Shown here piece after piece: positions 7,704 to 17,236 of a stretch of DNA of 55,975 bases. Position 1 is the first letter of the stretch. Each line of letters opens with the position of its first letter. The position numbers were made by a program, and so were the translations under genes. The stretch covers positions 1-55,975 of the forward strand of contig CANQBO010000012.1 in assembly GCA_947589475.1 (NCBI GenBank). Direction: 5' to 3'. The notes under the pieces are model-generated. The model was not told the DNA's origin and searched no databases. It worked only from the letters and a program-made list of their open reading frames with translations. Source of the stretch: an uncultured Clostridia bacterium (GTDB taxonomy: Bacteria > Bacillota > Clostridia > Christensenellales > CAG-917).

Positions 7704-9166
7704 GCCTCCGTAAATTCGACTTTCAATTCCGCTTCCCATGTTTGGAAACCGTATGTTCTTGTGCCTATCGTCTTCTTTTGCGCAAGCTCTTGCGCCGACA
7801 TATAGTCGAGATAATAAAGTCCCGCCTGCTCGCCGTTTATCGCAAATTTGACGTCGTACCACTTGCCCGCCTCGCTTAAACCGCTCAAATTGACTTTGTA
7901 GACGGTGGTGCCGTCCGCCATATCCTCTCGCTCAGCCGTGAACAGAACGACTTCCGAGCCGCCCGTTATGACAAGGTCGAGGTCGGGATAGCTTCCGCTG
8001 AGCTTCACCGTGACTTTGAGGATGGGCGCGCCGTTTTCTTCGACGATCTCCGCCGCTCTGACATATTTTGCGTCGAACATGTCGCTCATGTCCACATGTC
8101 TTTCAAACGTGACCTTGAGGGCGTGGCCGTCTCCCCACACAGGCAACGAGTAGACATATTCGCCTATCTTCACCGTGCCCGAACTTCCGACGGCGTTGCC
8201 GTCAAACAGGTCTGGAATGTTGAGTGCCAAAGTGCCCTTGTATGCAAACGCGAGGTCGTACCACTTGCCCTCTATGAGCAAAAGACTGCAGTCAAAAGTC
8301 ATCTCGACGCTGTTGTCGCTCTCATCAAAGACGGAAGCGCAAGAGTATATCTCGTCTCCCGTGTCGTTTTTCACAAGCAACTCAAGATATTGTGCGCGGG
8401 ACGAGGCAATTTCGCCGTCGTTGAGCGTTGCGTTCACATGGAGTATGGGTTTGCCTCCGTCAATGGCGATGCTCGCCGAAACAGAGCTTATCTGAGAAAC
8501 AATGTTCTCCGAGGACATGACGGGAGATGACACTATTGTGAGCAAACCGTTTTTCGCGGTGACGACGGAATAATAATACTTGCTTTCGTCATAGTTGTTC
8601 AAAATGAACGTCTGCTCGGTGATCGCGCCCTTTGACATGATGCAGGTCGCGCTGTCGTCGAAACTGTCTTTGTCCGAAACGTATATCGCCCTGCCCGCGG
8701 GATCGCAGAAGCAACTCCACGAGACGCCCGGCGTAAAGCTGAAGTCGTATTGCGGGACTCCCGACACGATGGATATGGACGGGAACATGCTCGGCGCCGT
8801 GATGGGAAGCACCGCCTCCTTCTCGCCCTTCACCCACAGGAAGTAGCCTTGACTCAGTTGAACGCTCGCGCTGAATGCGAAGTGCGTCTTTTCGCCCGCC
8901 ACTGTGCGCGTCGCCTCTATAGGAACATCGCTCTCGCGGATATGATCCCTCTCTGTCAGATACACTTTTACGTTCTCCTCGACGGTGTCGACGTCAAAGG
9001 AGAAATCATAGCCGTTTATGCCCTTTTGGATCATCCTGACATCGCTGAAAGTGTATGCATAATATTCATCGCTCTCCCTCGGCTCCGTCTTGCCGCAAGA
9101 AGCAAGCGTAATGCACAAAACGGCAGTTAATGCAATCAAAATCAACAGTTTAGCATGCTTTTTCAT
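7700..9166 (-). CDS. Surface lipoprotein with tandem beta-sandwich modules
   Basis: A 488-residue protein with a lipoprotein signal peptide (MKKHAKLLILIALTAVL, lipobox LASC, Cys24). Start ATG 9166 follows AAGGAG. The mature part contains at least two similar modules of about 130 residues, ending in the pattern GKWYDLAFAY... EYVYSLPVW and GKWYDVKFAI... TYGFQTW. The same pattern recurs in the SGNH-esterase surface protein at 17.4-22.0 kb, so the modules are probably a lineage-specific carbohydrate- or wall-binding fold. No catalytic motif was seen. It sits between the two GH30 genes and overlaps the downstream one by ATGATG, so it is likely a glycan-binding helper. A named family cannot be given. 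Confidence 0.65.
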   Translation of the reverse strand: MKKHAKLLILIALTAVLCITLASCGKTEPRESDEYYAYTFSDVRMIQKGINGYDFSFDVDTVEENVKVYLTERDHIRESDVPIEATRTVAGEKTHFAFSASVQLSQGYFLWVKGEKEAVLPITAPSMFPSISIVSGVPQYDFSFTPGVSWSCFCDPAGRAIYVSDKDSFDDSATCIMSKGAITEQTFILNNYDESKYYYSVVTAKNGLLTIVSSPVMSSENIVSQISSVSASIAIDGGKPILHVNATLNDGEIASSRAQYLELLVKNDTGDEIYSCASVFDESDNSVEMTFDCSLLLIEGKWYDLAFAYKGTLALNIPDLFDGNAVGSSGTVKIGEYVYSLPVWGDGHALKVTFERHVDMSDMFDAKYVRAAEIVEENGAPILKVTVKLSGSYPDLDLVITGGSEVVLFTAEREDMADGTTVYKVNLSGLSEAGKWYDVKFAINGEQAGLYYLDYMSAQELAQKKTIGTRTYGFQTWEAELKVEFTEA

Positions 9167-9177
9167 AATTTTACTCC

Positions 9178-10776
9178 TTATGCAACAAATGTCACCATGG
9201 ACTGCGGGAGCATATCGTAGGATATGACTTTGCCGTTGATCACGACGTCGATGGGCGCGTTGTTGGTCTCACTTGTGTTGCACACGACAACGATCGCCGC
9301 CCCGTCGCCGCGCAAGAATGCCATGACGTTGAGGTCATAATACATCGTCGTCGCCTTTATAGCTTTGCAGGGCACGCCGTTCACTTTGTACATGAAGCGG
9401 GAGACTTGCGCCATCGCGTAGTACGCGGAGGACTTTGTATATTTGAAATATGTCTCGCCCTGCCTGTTTATTTCATCGAGGGAGACGACTCCGAAGCAAG
9501 CGTCGTGCGCGGAGGGCGTGGGTCCGCCACTGCTTGTCAGCACAAAGTTCCAATAGAGGGCGCCTCCGCATCCGTTCCAGAAGTTGTCGTCCTCGTCGCT
9601 CTGCACGGCGCAGGGATTGACGACGACGTTTCTGCTTGCATAGGTGAGGTTGCTTGCAAAGTCCGTGCCGCCCGCATTTTCGGTGATCTCGGTGATGAGC
9701 GCGCTCTTGCCGTAATCGTGGGCGCGCCGTATGCCGTTTTTAAGCCCGAACAGCGATGAGGAGTTTAAATAGCCGTCGCCGTCATAGCAGTGCAACGCGA
9801 CGGTGGAGGAATAGTTGCCCGCGTCCGTATTTTCATACAGCTCCTCAAGATAGATGTCCGCAAACCCCGCCGAGGACGAGCCGTAGTTGAAGTCCCAGCC
9901 GAGAATGTCCGTGTCATATCCCGCCGCCCTGAGCTTTTGCCCCGCGAGCAAAGTTATTTTTGCCGCCTCGGACGGGGTGAGGTTCATGGTCGGATAATCG
10001 AGCGCGCCGACAGACGGCTCGTTGAGGATGGACAACATGGAGATGTCTATCCCCTGCTTTTTGTATTCACTCACGAAGCGCACAAGATACTCAGCATAGA
10101 TGTCATATATCTTGTCGCCGAACTTCGAGACGTTCAGGTTGCCGCCGCCGACGAGCGTATAGTCCTTCATCCACGCGGGCGCCGACCACGGGCTTGCCAT
10201 AAACACGACGTCGGGATTTATCGCCTTCACAAGTTTGAGGACGGCGATGATGTCCGCGTCGTGAGTTAGGTCAAAGTGCTCAAGCGCCTCGTCCGTCTCG
10301 CCTGCGGGCATGTCGTCGCATGTGAAGAAGTCGTCGCTCGGCTTGTAGTTTTTGTCGTTCACGTTGCCGACGGGGACATAGTCGCTCGCGCCTATCGGGA
10401 TGCGCACCACCGAGAAGTTTGCGCCCTCGCGTGAGAATAGGTCGTTCAATATTTCCGTGCGGGTGTCCTCGTCCGCCTTCATCAGCAAATTCGCGCTTGC
10501 ATGAGTCATTGCCGCGCCGTAGCCCACGAAGTTTTGATAGGTGTCCTCTGTCGAGACATACACGGTCTGCCTTGAATAATCTTCCTCTTTGAAGTCCGCA
10601 AATGTCAGCGAGGACTTCCTGCCGAGCAGTGAGGACTGCGTACCCGTCGTCTCATATACGGACACCCTTGTCGGATGGACATAATTCGACTTGTCGCACG
10701 CCGCAAGCCCCAACGTAAGCAGAGCTATGCTGACGACAAGCACAACTGCCAAAACAATTTTTTTTGCTCTTTTCAT
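9178..10776 (-). CDS. GH30-family glycoside hydrolase, secreted lipoprotein
   Basis: A 532-residue protein with a signal peptide and lipobox LAAC (Cys27), so it should be anchored on the outer face of the membrane. Start ATG 10776 follows AAGGAG. The catalytic barrel shows MASPWSAPAWMKD, the acid/base SILNEPS (Glu253) and the nucleophile in ALITEITEN (Glu363). The C-terminal segment ending MLPQSMVTFVA is the usual small beta-domain of GH30. An aromatic pair after strand 8 (ALYWNFVLTSSGGP) also fits subfamilies 1/3. Substrate is not determinable here: beta-1,6-glucan, beta-glucosides or xylan are possible. It is likely to generate oligosaccharides for the ABC importer in the same operon. Confidence 0.87.
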   Translation of the reverse strand: MKRAKKIVLAVVLVVSIALLTLGLAACDKSNYVHPTRVSVYETTGTQSSLLGRKSSLTFADFKEEDYSRQTVYVSTEDTYQNFVGYGAAMTHASANLLMKADEDTRTEILNDLFSREGANFSVVRIPIGASDYVPVGNVNDKNYKPSDDFFTCDDMPAGETDEALEHFDLTHDADIIAVLKLVKAINPDVVFMASPWSAPAWMKDYTLVGGGNLNVSKFGDKIYDIYAEYLVRFVSEYKKQGIDISMLSILNEPSVGALDYPTMNLTPSEAAKITLLAGQKLRAAGYDTDILGWDFNYGSSSAGFADIYLEELYENTDAGNYSSTVALHCYDGDGYLNSSSLFGLKNGIRRAHDYGKSALITEITENAGGTDFASNLTYASRNVVVNPCAVQSDEDDNFWNGCGGALYWNFVLTSSGGPTPSAHDACFGVVSLDEINRQGETYFKYTKSSAYYAMAQVSRFMYKVNGVPCKAIKATTMYYDLNVMAFLRGDGAAIVVVCNTSETNNAPIDVVINGKVISYDMLPQSMVTFVA

Positions 10777-10809
10777 AATTTCTCCTTATTCGATCGAGAT
10801 ATGAACCTG

Positions 10810-12708
10810 TCAGAAAAGTTTCATATCTATCGCCTTGTCATACACTCTGACATTGTCAAAATCAAACGAGACGCTCACTTCGGGCGGAACGGCGTCACCG
10901 ACCCACTTGACGCAGAATGGCTTGCCCTCAAGCTTCAGCTTGAGATACTTGACATAGCCGTAATCGAGCACATCCTCGACCGCCGCGACAAGTCCTTCGC
11001 CCTCGCCCATAGGCGCGGTGTCGCTCATGCTCGTCGCCGTGATGTCGTCAAGCGAAACTTCATAGCTCAATTCTTTTTTGAAGATCCCTCTGCCCTGATC
11101 GTACATCTTTTGCGTGAATTCGTCGGGGAGGCACAATTTTCCGCCCGCGATGAGCGCGAAGTGCCGCTTGACCGTCTTTCCGCCCTCCTTGACTTTGAGC
11201 TTTGCAAACGTGCCGTCAAAGCGATACGCCTCGGGGATAGGCTCCATGACGGGCGTGCCGTTGTCGTAAAAACCGACTGAGTCGAGAGCAAGCGCGATCT
11301 CTGTTTCCTCGCCCGTCTCATGTTTCTCATCCGACTTCAAAAACACTCTGTCATCGCCCAACCTCACGCGGTAAACGTATTCGCGTCCCTGCTGTTCGAC
11401 CGCCTCTATCACGCCCTTGAACCCATTGCCGAAGGAAAGCGCGGCGGGAGAGATCGAGACGGTATATGTTCCGCTCTCAATCCTCGAAAACAGTCCCGGA
11501 CACACGACGCTTCCGCCCAACAACTTTGCCTCGCCGCCCTCGACGCGACACTGCGCCTTGACTGTAGGCACGCGCTCCTTGAGCGTAGTTTCGGTTTCGA
11601 CGTCAAAGAAGTGCAACTTTGAGATGTTGACGCGGAATTTTGTCTTCTCGCCCGCCTTTATCGCGGTAGGCTCGACCGTGGACGAACAGAATGCGGTGGG
11701 ACTGTTTTCTATCATCAGCGAATTTGCATCCGTGTCGCAGTATATCAGCGTCTGCACGCCTAACTCCTCCACAAGCGAGACGGTCGCCTCTATCTCGGCG
11801 CCCTTCGCCTCGCCCTTGAGGGGAGTGATGTCGTCGGGACGTATGCCGAGAGTGACTTTGTGCGCGCCGTCGAGCACGGAGGCGTCCAGCCTGTAGGTCT
11901 CCTCCTCGGGAATGCTGAGAGTAAAGCCGTCCGCGCGCACCGTGACGCTTCCGTCGGACTCCTTCAAAAGTGTGCAGTCAAAAAAATTCATTTGCGGCGT
12001 GCCCAAAAAGCCCGCGACAAACTTGTTTACGGGGAAGTTGAACAGCTCCTGCGGAGTGCCTATCTGTTGCACGAAGCCCCCTTTCATGACGACTATCCTG
12101 TCGCCCATGGTCATGGCTTCGACCTGATCGTGCGTGACATATATGAATGTCGCCTGCAGGCGCTTGTGCAGTCTTGTGATCTCGGTGCGCATCCTCGCCC
12201 TGAGTTTGGCGTCGAGGTTGGAAAGAGGCTCGTCAAGCAAAAAGACGTTGGGTTCTCTCACGATCGCTCTGCCGAGCGCGACGCGCTGTCGCTGTCCGCC
12301 CGAGAGCGCCTTCGGCTTTCTGTCGAGATACTCCGTTATGCCGAGTATCTCCGCCGCCTCATGCACCTTTTTGTCTATCTCCGCTTTGGGGACTTTGTGC
12401 ATTTTGAGTCCGAACGCGATGTTGTCATAGACGGTCATATTCGGAAACAGCGCATAATTTTGGAAAACCATGGCGATGTTCCTGTCCTTCGGCTCGACGT
12501 GATTGCAAATGCGATCGCCTATGCGAAGCTCGCCCGCGGTGATCTCCTCGAGGCCCGCGACCATCCTGAGCGTCGTCGACTTGCCGCATCCCGACGGCCC
12601 GACGAATACGACGAACTCCTTGTCCTCTATCTCGAGGTTGAAGTCGTTGACCGCCTTGACTTTGCCGTCATAGACTTTATAGATATGTTTCAATGATACT
12701 TTTGCCAT
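10810..12708 (-). CDS. Sugar ABC transporter ATPase (MsmK/UgpC type) with long C-terminal extension
   Basis: Residues 1-235 are a standard carbohydrate-importer ATPase: Walker A GPSGCGKST (37-45), Q-loop VFQNYALFP, signature ALSGGQRQR, Walker B VFLLDEPLSNLDAK and switch YVTHDQVEAMT. A first TOBE-like region follows, with KVTLGIRPDDITP. Family members end at about 370 residues, but this one runs to 632. The additional 260 residues look like further beta-rich OB/TOBE-type repeats (TYTVSISPAALSFG, then YVYRVRLGDDRVFLKSDE, and a third segment ending in a VSFDFDNVRVYD strand). The extra domains could bind sugar, regulators or the permease. The gene is 12 bases downstream of the second permease gene. 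ATPase function is certain; the role of the extension is unknown. Confidence 0.88.
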   Translation of the reverse strand: MAKVSLKHIYKVYDGKVKAVNDFNLEIEDKEFVVFVGPSGCGKSTTLRMVAGLEEITAGELRIGDRICNHVEPKDRNIAMVFQNYALFPNMTVYDNIAFGLKMHKVPKAEIDKKVHEAAEILGITEYLDRKPKALSGGQRQRVALGRAIVREPNVFLLDEPLSNLDAKLRARMRTEITRLHKRLQATFIYVTHDQVEAMTMGDRIVVMKGGFVQQIGTPQELFNFPVNKFVAGFLGTPQMNFFDCTLLKESDGSVTVRADGFTLSIPEEETYRLDASVLDGAHKVTLGIRPDDITPLKGEAKGAEIEATVSLVEELGVQTLIYCDTDANSLMIENSPTAFCSSTVEPTAIKAGEKTKFRVNISKLHFFDVETETTLKERVPTVKAQCRVEGGEAKLLGGSVVCPGLFSRIESGTYTVSISPAALSFGNGFKGVIEAVEQQGREYVYRVRLGDDRVFLKSDEKHETGEETEIALALDSVGFYDNGTPVMEPIPEAYRFDGTFAKLKVKEGGKTVKRHFALIAGGKLCLPDEFTQKMYDQGRGIFKKELSYEVSLDDITATSMSDTAPMGEGEGLVAAVEDVLDYGYVKYLKLKLEGKPFCVKWVGDAVPPEVSVSFDFDNVRVYDKAIDMKLF

Positions 12709-12720
12709 AATTTTTCCTCA

Positions 12721-13596
12721 TCAACCTTTTACGGCGCCCTCCATAGTGCCGCCGACAATGTATTTTTGCAAAATGAAGAACACGATTATCATAGGCGCGG
12801 AAACGATGACCGCCCCCGCAAGTTGCACCGTCAGATCGTAGCCGCTGCCCGTAAGCTCCGCAAGCGAAGTCGCGAGCGTCCTGAGGTTCGGGTCCACGTT
12901 GACGATGTACGGCCACAGGTAGTTGCCATAGTTCCACATGAATGTCGTTATGCCCAAAACCACCATCATCGGCTTGACAAGCGGCAACACGATGCGCAGA
13001 TATATCCTGAACGGACCCGCGCCCTCGATGCGCGCCGCCTCCTCTATCCCCTTGTCCACGCCCAAAAATTGTTGCCTAAGCAGGAAGATATTGTAGACGC
13101 TCATCACAAACGGAAGTATGAGCGCAAACAGGCTGTCCGTGATGCCGAGGTAGTCGCAGATCAAAAAGTTGGGGACAAGCATGACGGTGCCCGGGACCAT
13201 CATGGAAAACAAGATTATCTTGAATATCGTGTTTTTCGCAAAGAATTTGAGCCTCGCAAACGCGTATGCCGCAAGCGAGTTCAAAAACAGATTGAGGAAG
13301 GTGTTCGCCACGCATACGATGAGCGTGTTGAGCAACACTTGACCGAGGTTTAGCGCCGTGAATGCCTCCTTGTAATTGCCGAAAAACAAGGACAGGTGCC
13401 CCTGCTCGTCAAGCGGCAGAAGCGTAAAGCCCGTGGAGTTGTAGGCAAGCTCCGTCCTCAGCGAGGTGATGAGCATCCAAAAATACGGGATTATAAACGA
13501 GAGGCAAAGTCCTATCAAAACGACATATATGAATGTCTTTTTTGCGACTGTCGCGCCGTTTATGCGCGCGGGAAAGCGAAATTTAGTTTTTTTCAT
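12721..13596 (-). CDS. Carbohydrate ABC transporter permease (MalG/LacG type)
   Basis: A 291-residue inner permease with about six membrane helices. The EAA loop that docks on the ATPase is EEAARIEGAGPFRIYLRIVLP, near residues 193-213. A basic N-terminus precedes helix 1 (IYVVLIGLCLSFIIPYFWML). Start ATG 13596 has GGGAGG nearby and overlaps the end of the partner permease gene by 14 bases, indicating coupled translation and equal stoichiometry. It pairs with the 312-residue permease encoded just upstream to make the heterodimeric membrane channel of a family-1 sugar importer. Confidence 0.9.
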   Translation of the reverse strand: MKKTKFRFPARINGATVAKKTFIYVVLIGLCLSFIIPYFWMLITSLRTELAYNSTGFTLLPLDEQGHLSLFFGNYKEAFTALNLGQVLLNTLIVCVANTFLNLFLNSLAAYAFARLKFFAKNTIFKIILFSMMVPGTVMLVPNFLICDYLGITDSLFALILPFVMSVYNIFLLRQQFLGVDKGIEEAARIEGAGPFRIYLRIVLPLVKPMMVVLGITTFMWNYGNYLWPYIVNVDPNLRTLATSLAELTGSGYDLTVQLAGAVIVSAPMIIVFFILQKYIVGGTMEGAVKG

Positions 13597-14521
13597 TTGC
13601 CGCCTCCCTCTTTATTTTTTTCAACATCCTTCTCTCCTTGATGGCGTCGGCGTTCTGCAACCTGAATTGTATGAGCGTAAACACGAGGATGATCGCAAAC
13701 AGGAAGTAGGACATCGCGGACGCGACGGAGAAGTTGCTCATCTCGCGCATCTGATAGAACATCTCATACACGTATGTCCTGACGGACCCGACTTGCGTCG
13801 CAGTGCCATAGATGATGACCATCTGCTCGCCCACCTGAAAGCCGCTGATAAGCCCCGTGACAAGGAAGAAGAATATCGTCGGCATGACGCCCGGCACGGT
13901 GACGTACAAAAACTTTTGGAAAGCGCCCGCGCCGTCCATCTCCGCCGCCTCGTACAGCGACGGGTCGATGTTTTTCATCGCGCTCAACATTATGAGGACG
14001 TTGTATCCCAACCCTCCCCACACGCTCATGAGCGCGATCATGACGAGGGCTGTGGATTCGTTGTTGAGAAAATCGATATTGCTTGAGAATATTTGGTTTA
14101 TAAGTCCGTCCGGCGCAAGCATCTGCTTCCACATGACCATCATCGCCACGCTGACCGTGACGGATGGGATGTAGAATATCGTCTTGAAAAACTTCTCGCC
14201 CTTGATCTTGGAGTTGAGAAGCGCAGACACTATGAGCGTCAGGATCATGCTTGTCGGCACGGTGAGCAACATGTACAAAAACGTCGTGAGCAAAGATGAC
14301 CAAAAGTTTTGATATACCGCCTTATTGGTGAACAGCTCGATATAGTTGTCAAAGCCGACGAAGCTCGGGTCGAGGTTGGCAAGCGAATAGTCCGTAAAAC
14401 TTATCACCAGCGCGATGATCATCGGCGCAAGCTGAAAGACGATGAAGTATATCAAAAGCGGAAGTATAAACGCATATCCCGTCGCGTTTCTTTTGAGCAA
14501 TTGCTTTGTGTACGCTTTCAT
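13583..14521 (-). CDS. Carbohydrate ABC transporter permease (MalF/UgpA type)
   Basis: A 312-residue permease with six predicted helices. The start chosen is ATG 14521 (MKAYTKQLLKR...), five bases after the TAA of the binding-protein gene; the open frame extends back but would overlap that gene. The EAA-type loop is YEAAEMDGAGAFQKFLYVTVPG. The first cytoplasmic segment is basic and is followed by AFILPLLIYFIVFQLAPM, typical of this family. No long MalF-like periplasmic loop is present, as usual in Bacillota oligosaccharide importers. It is the second gene of the operon. The ribosome-binding site is weak, so re-initiation after the upstream stop is likely. Confidence 0.9.
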   Translation of the reverse strand: MKAYTKQLLKRNATGYAFILPLLIYFIVFQLAPMIIALVISFTDYSLANLDPSFVGFDNYIELFTNKAVYQNFWSSLLTTFLYMLLTVPTSMILTLIVSALLNSKIKGEKFFKTIFYIPSVTVSVAMMVMWKQMLAPDGLINQIFSSNIDFLNNESTALVMIALMSVWGGLGYNVLIMLSAMKNIDPSLYEAAEMDGAGAFQKFLYVTVPGVMPTIFFFLVTGLISGFQVGEQMVIIYGTATQVGSVRTYVYEMFYQMREMSNFSVASAMSYFLFAIILVFTLIQFRLQNADAIKERRMLKKIKREAANEKN

Positions 14522-14525
14522 AATT

Positions 14526-15917
14526 TTACTTGATAAATGCCCCCGCTCCCGAACGGATGGTGGCGAGTGCCGCCGCGACAAGCTCCGCAGTGTTGCCGCT
14601 TGCCTCGATCATGGTCTTGAGCGCGCCGGGAATGGTCGTGTCGTTGACTTGCATCCAGCCGTTGACGACGGGACGCACCTGAGCCGTGGCAAGTTGCGCC
14701 TGTATGGTCGCATACATCTTTTTGACGCTGTCCTTGGGGTTGTCAAAGACGGCGTTGACGACTGTGTCAAGCGAGGCATACTTTGTCACTGCCGCAAAGT
14801 TCTTCGTGCACGCCTGTATCAAGGACATGCAATCTTCGGATACGAGATATTGAATGAGCTTTACAGCCTCTGCCTTCTTGACGGACTTGGACGCTATGAC
14901 AAGGTTTTCGCCGCCGATGTTGGACTTAGAGCCTATCTCAGCCGTCTTGCCGGGGAATTGTATCGCATAAAAATCGGTGTAGTTGACGTTGAACTTCTCA
15001 ATGGCGGAGCTGTCCGCAAGCGAGAAGATGACCGAGCCGGCGGGAGCGCTCACCGTGCCCGTGAATGCGGTGTTGGTGTTGTAGATGGATTTCGGGGAGA
15101 GGTCCATCCACTCCTTGAGCTTTGTAAGGCCATCCGTTGCCGTGCCGTCCTCATCGGGAAGCACGACTTTGCTTTGAGGATCGTACATCTTGCCGCCCGC
15201 AGACGCGATGAAGCATTGCGAATACCAGCCGAGATAGCCGCTTTCGCCGAGGCCGTTGAGAAGCGCATACTTGCTTGAAAACGCGGAATCGCCGTGCTTT
15301 GTCTTGATGTCCGCAACAAGCTTATCGACATCCGCCCACGTCTTGATGGTCTCCATCCTTGCGACGGCGGCATTCTCATCCGCGAGACCGAGCGCCTCCA
15401 TCACAGTCCTCACGTTGTAGAAGAGCACCGACGTGTTGAGAGTGAGCGGGATCGCATAGGTCGAGCCGTTGTAGACGGTCGTCTCCCACGCGGACGCGTT
15501 GAAAGCGTTTTTGTTGAAGAGGACTTGGTCGCCCTGCTCCACCGTCTCGGCGTCGGAGTCAGAAGTCGTCACATATTCGTCAAGCGCATAGATGAGGTTT
15601 GACGACGCATATTGCGCAAGGCGGGGCTGGTCGAGATAGAGCACGTCCATGTCCGTCTTTTTGGATGTGAACTTCGTGGATATCGCAGAGTTGTAGTTGT
15701 CCTTTGCGATGCCGATGGGCTGGACCTTGATGCCCGTCTTGGCGGTGAAGTCGGCAAGTTTTTGATTGAGCTGAGAGGTGAGTCCCGCGTTGCCGACGGT
15801 GTAATAATAGAAAGTGACCGCCTCGGAATCCGTGGTCTTGCCGCAACCGACGAGCACAGCGACAAGACTGCACGCGACAAGCACGACAAGCAACATCATC
15901 ACAACAAATTTTTTCAT
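14526..15917 (-). CDS. Extracellular sugar-binding lipoprotein (family 1 SBP)
   Basis: A 463-residue lipoprotein: signal MKKFVVMMLLVVLVAC and lipobox LVGC (Cys27). ATG 15917 is chosen because AAAGGAGG lies just upstream, whereas the frame extends eight codons further. The mature part is a two-lobe binding protein with typical family-1 features: an early ITFYYY-like strand (VTFYYYTVGNAG), a TKKTDMDVLYLDQPRLAQY segment and a late WMQVN motif. It would capture oligosaccharides at the membrane for the permease pair encoded next. First gene of the eight-gene operon, behind a consensus promoter overlapped by a LacI-type operator. Confidence 0.92.
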   Translation of the reverse strand: MKKFVVMMLLVVLVACSLVAVLVGCGKTTDSEAVTFYYYTVGNAGLTSQLNQKLADFTAKTGIKVQPIGIAKDNYNSAISTKFTSKKTDMDVLYLDQPRLAQYASSNLIYALDEYVTTSDSDAETVEQGDQVLFNKNAFNASAWETTVYNGSTYAIPLTLNTSVLFYNVRTVMEALGLADENAAVARMETIKTWADVDKLVADIKTKHGDSAFSSKYALLNGLGESGYLGWYSQCFIASAGGKMYDPQSKVVLPDEDGTATDGLTKLKEWMDLSPKSIYNTNTAFTGTVSAPAGSVIFSLADSSAIEKFNVNYTDFYAIQFPGKTAEIGSKSNIGGENLVIASKSVKKAEAVKLIQYLVSEDCMSLIQACTKNFAAVTKYASLDTVVNAVFDNPKDSVKKMYATIQAQLATAQVRPVVNGWMQVNDTTIPGALKTMIEASGNTAELVAAALATIRSGAGAFIK

Positions 15918-15949
15918 AATTCCTCCTTTGCCAAATGGCACACGATATT

Positions 15950-15965
15950 ATGTTATCGTTATCAT
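15950..15965. promoter_or_regulatory. LacI-family operator at the ABC operon
   Basis: ATGTTATCGTTATCAT, a 16-bp near-palindrome of the form ATGnTAnCGnTAnCAT centred on CG, typical for LacI-family proteins. It lies immediately downstream of the -10 box and covers the expected transcription start. A one-base variant is found at 22106-22121 in the same position relative to another promoter. Confidence 0.75.
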
Positions 15966-15969
15966 AAAA

Positions 15970-15998
15970 ATTATATCACCCATAATATACACTGTCAA
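15970..15998 (-). promoter_or_regulatory. Consensus sigma-70-type promoter of the sugar operon
   Basis: Read on the minus strand: TTGACA (15998-15993), a 17-bp spacer, TATAAT (15975-15970). Both hexamers are perfect, so tight repression by the adjacent operator is plausible. Confidence 0.85.
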
Positions 15999-16274
15999 TA
16001 TTGATTTTTACAATTTTGAAACAAGTTCGAATAGTGTGAAATTTTTTTTATTGCGTTCTTAATAAAACATGAGGCGAGCGTGCGAATTTTGTCAAATTTT
16101 GCATGAAAAAAACTAAAACGCATGCGCATTTTTGAGCCGCATTTTGCATGAAAAAAAAAGCGCGCGAGTTGCGCGCCTACGTTTTGCCTACGTTTTATGT
16201 TTGCCGAACATGTGACGCATATTTGCAAAAACACTATGTTTATGTGCCAAAAATGCACAGATAAAGCGCCGATT
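15999..16274. other. Spacer between sugar operon promoter and lacI-type gene
   Basis: A+T-rich non-coding DNA. It holds the regulator's terminator and two copies of TTTTGCATGAAAAAAA. No further gene is supported. Confidence 0.5.
16151..16176 (-). terminator. Terminator of the LacI-family regulator gene
   Basis: Minus strand: GCGCGC, loop AACTC, GCGCGC, then nine T. It ends the regulator transcript about 100 bases past its stop codon. Confidence 0.8.
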
Positions 16275-17222
16275 TTACAAACTCTGTTGCAGCAAAAGCG
16301 TCGGCTCGACATACACGCCGCTTTCAATCTGCTCGCCGTTTATCATCCTTATCACGGTGTCGGCAAGCCTTATGCCCGCCTCGCGCAGGGGCTGTCTTGC
16401 GGTGGTGAGGTTGGGAACGACGGTGTCCTCATAGCCGAAGCCGTCAAAGCCCGTCACGGCGATGTCGTCGGGCACTTTCATGCCGAGGCGCTGAATGGCG
16501 TGCACTGCGCCGAGCGCGATGAGGTCCGTGGCGCAGACGATGGCGGTGACTTTTTGCTTTTCGAGCAGTTTTTTGCAGGCAACAAAACTTGCTTTTTCAT
16601 CATTTTCGCAGGTGGCGAGGACCGGATCGCATATGTCGTGCGCCCTAAGCGCGTCCAAAAACGCCTGTCTCCTTTGTACGACGTGGCGGGAGCTGAAACC
16701 CATCCCCATGTATGCAAGCTTTGTGTGTCCTTTTTTGAGCGCCTCCTCGGTAAGAGCATAGATGCCGCGGTAGTTGTCCACGTCCACCCAATTTGAAAAG
16801 CGCTCGCTGTTGCCATAAAGCACGGCGGGGACTGCCCTAGACAGCTCGATGAAATCGTCCTCTTCGTCGATGTGTATGCCGATGACGATGACGCCGTCAT
16901 AAGAGCGATCTTTTGGGGACATGCTCCTGCGCAGAAGAAGTCCGTAGCCGAACTCCCCCAGCCTCTCGGCAATTGCGCTGACCGTCTGCGCCACGAAGTT
17001 TGTCGTCGCGCCGAGCGAGGCGGGAATGTATACGCAGACCGTGTTTGTGCACCCCTTGATGAGGGATTGCGCCACGCGATTTTGCACATAGCCGCTCTCT
17101 TCCACCGCTTTGAGGATCTTTTGTCTTGTCTCTTCCTTGACGAGGTGCGGCTCGTTGAGCGCGCGCGAGACAGTCATTGCGGACACGCCCGCCATTTTCG
17201 CTATATCCTTTACCGTAACCAT
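16275..17222 (-). CDS. LacI-family transcriptional regulator
   Basis: A 315-residue regulator starting at ATG 17222 with AAGGAG upstream. Residues 1-25 form the typical helix-turn-helix and hinge start (VTVKDIAKMAGVSAMTVSRALNEP). The rest is a periplasmic-binding-protein-like sensor domain: YDGVIVIGI, DNYRGIYALTEEAL, FVACKKLLEKQKVTAIVCATDLIALGA, and DDIAVTGFDGFGYEDTVVPNLTT. It would bind DNA as a dimer and release on an inducing sugar. It lies upstream of, and in the same direction as, the sugar operon. Two matching operators (15950-15965 and 22106-22121) make it the likely repressor of both the ABC/GH30 operon and the esterase gene. The inducer is unknown. Confidence 0.92.
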   Translation of the reverse strand: MVTVKDIAKMAGVSAMTVSRALNEPHLVKEETRQKILKAVEESGYVQNRVAQSLIKGCTNTVCVYIPASLGATTNFVAQTVSAIAERLGEFGYGLLLRRSMSPKDRSYDGVIVIGIHIDEEDDFIELSRAVPAVLYGNSERFSNWVDVDNYRGIYALTEEALKKGHTKLAYMGMGFSSRHVVQRRQAFLDALRAHDICDPVLATCENDEKASFVACKKLLEKQKVTAIVCATDLIALGAVHAIQRLGMKVPDDIAVTGFDGFGYEDTVVPNLTTARQPLREAGIRLADTVIRMINGEQIESGVYVEPTLLLQQSL

Positions 17223-17236
17223 AATCTGCTCCTTTT

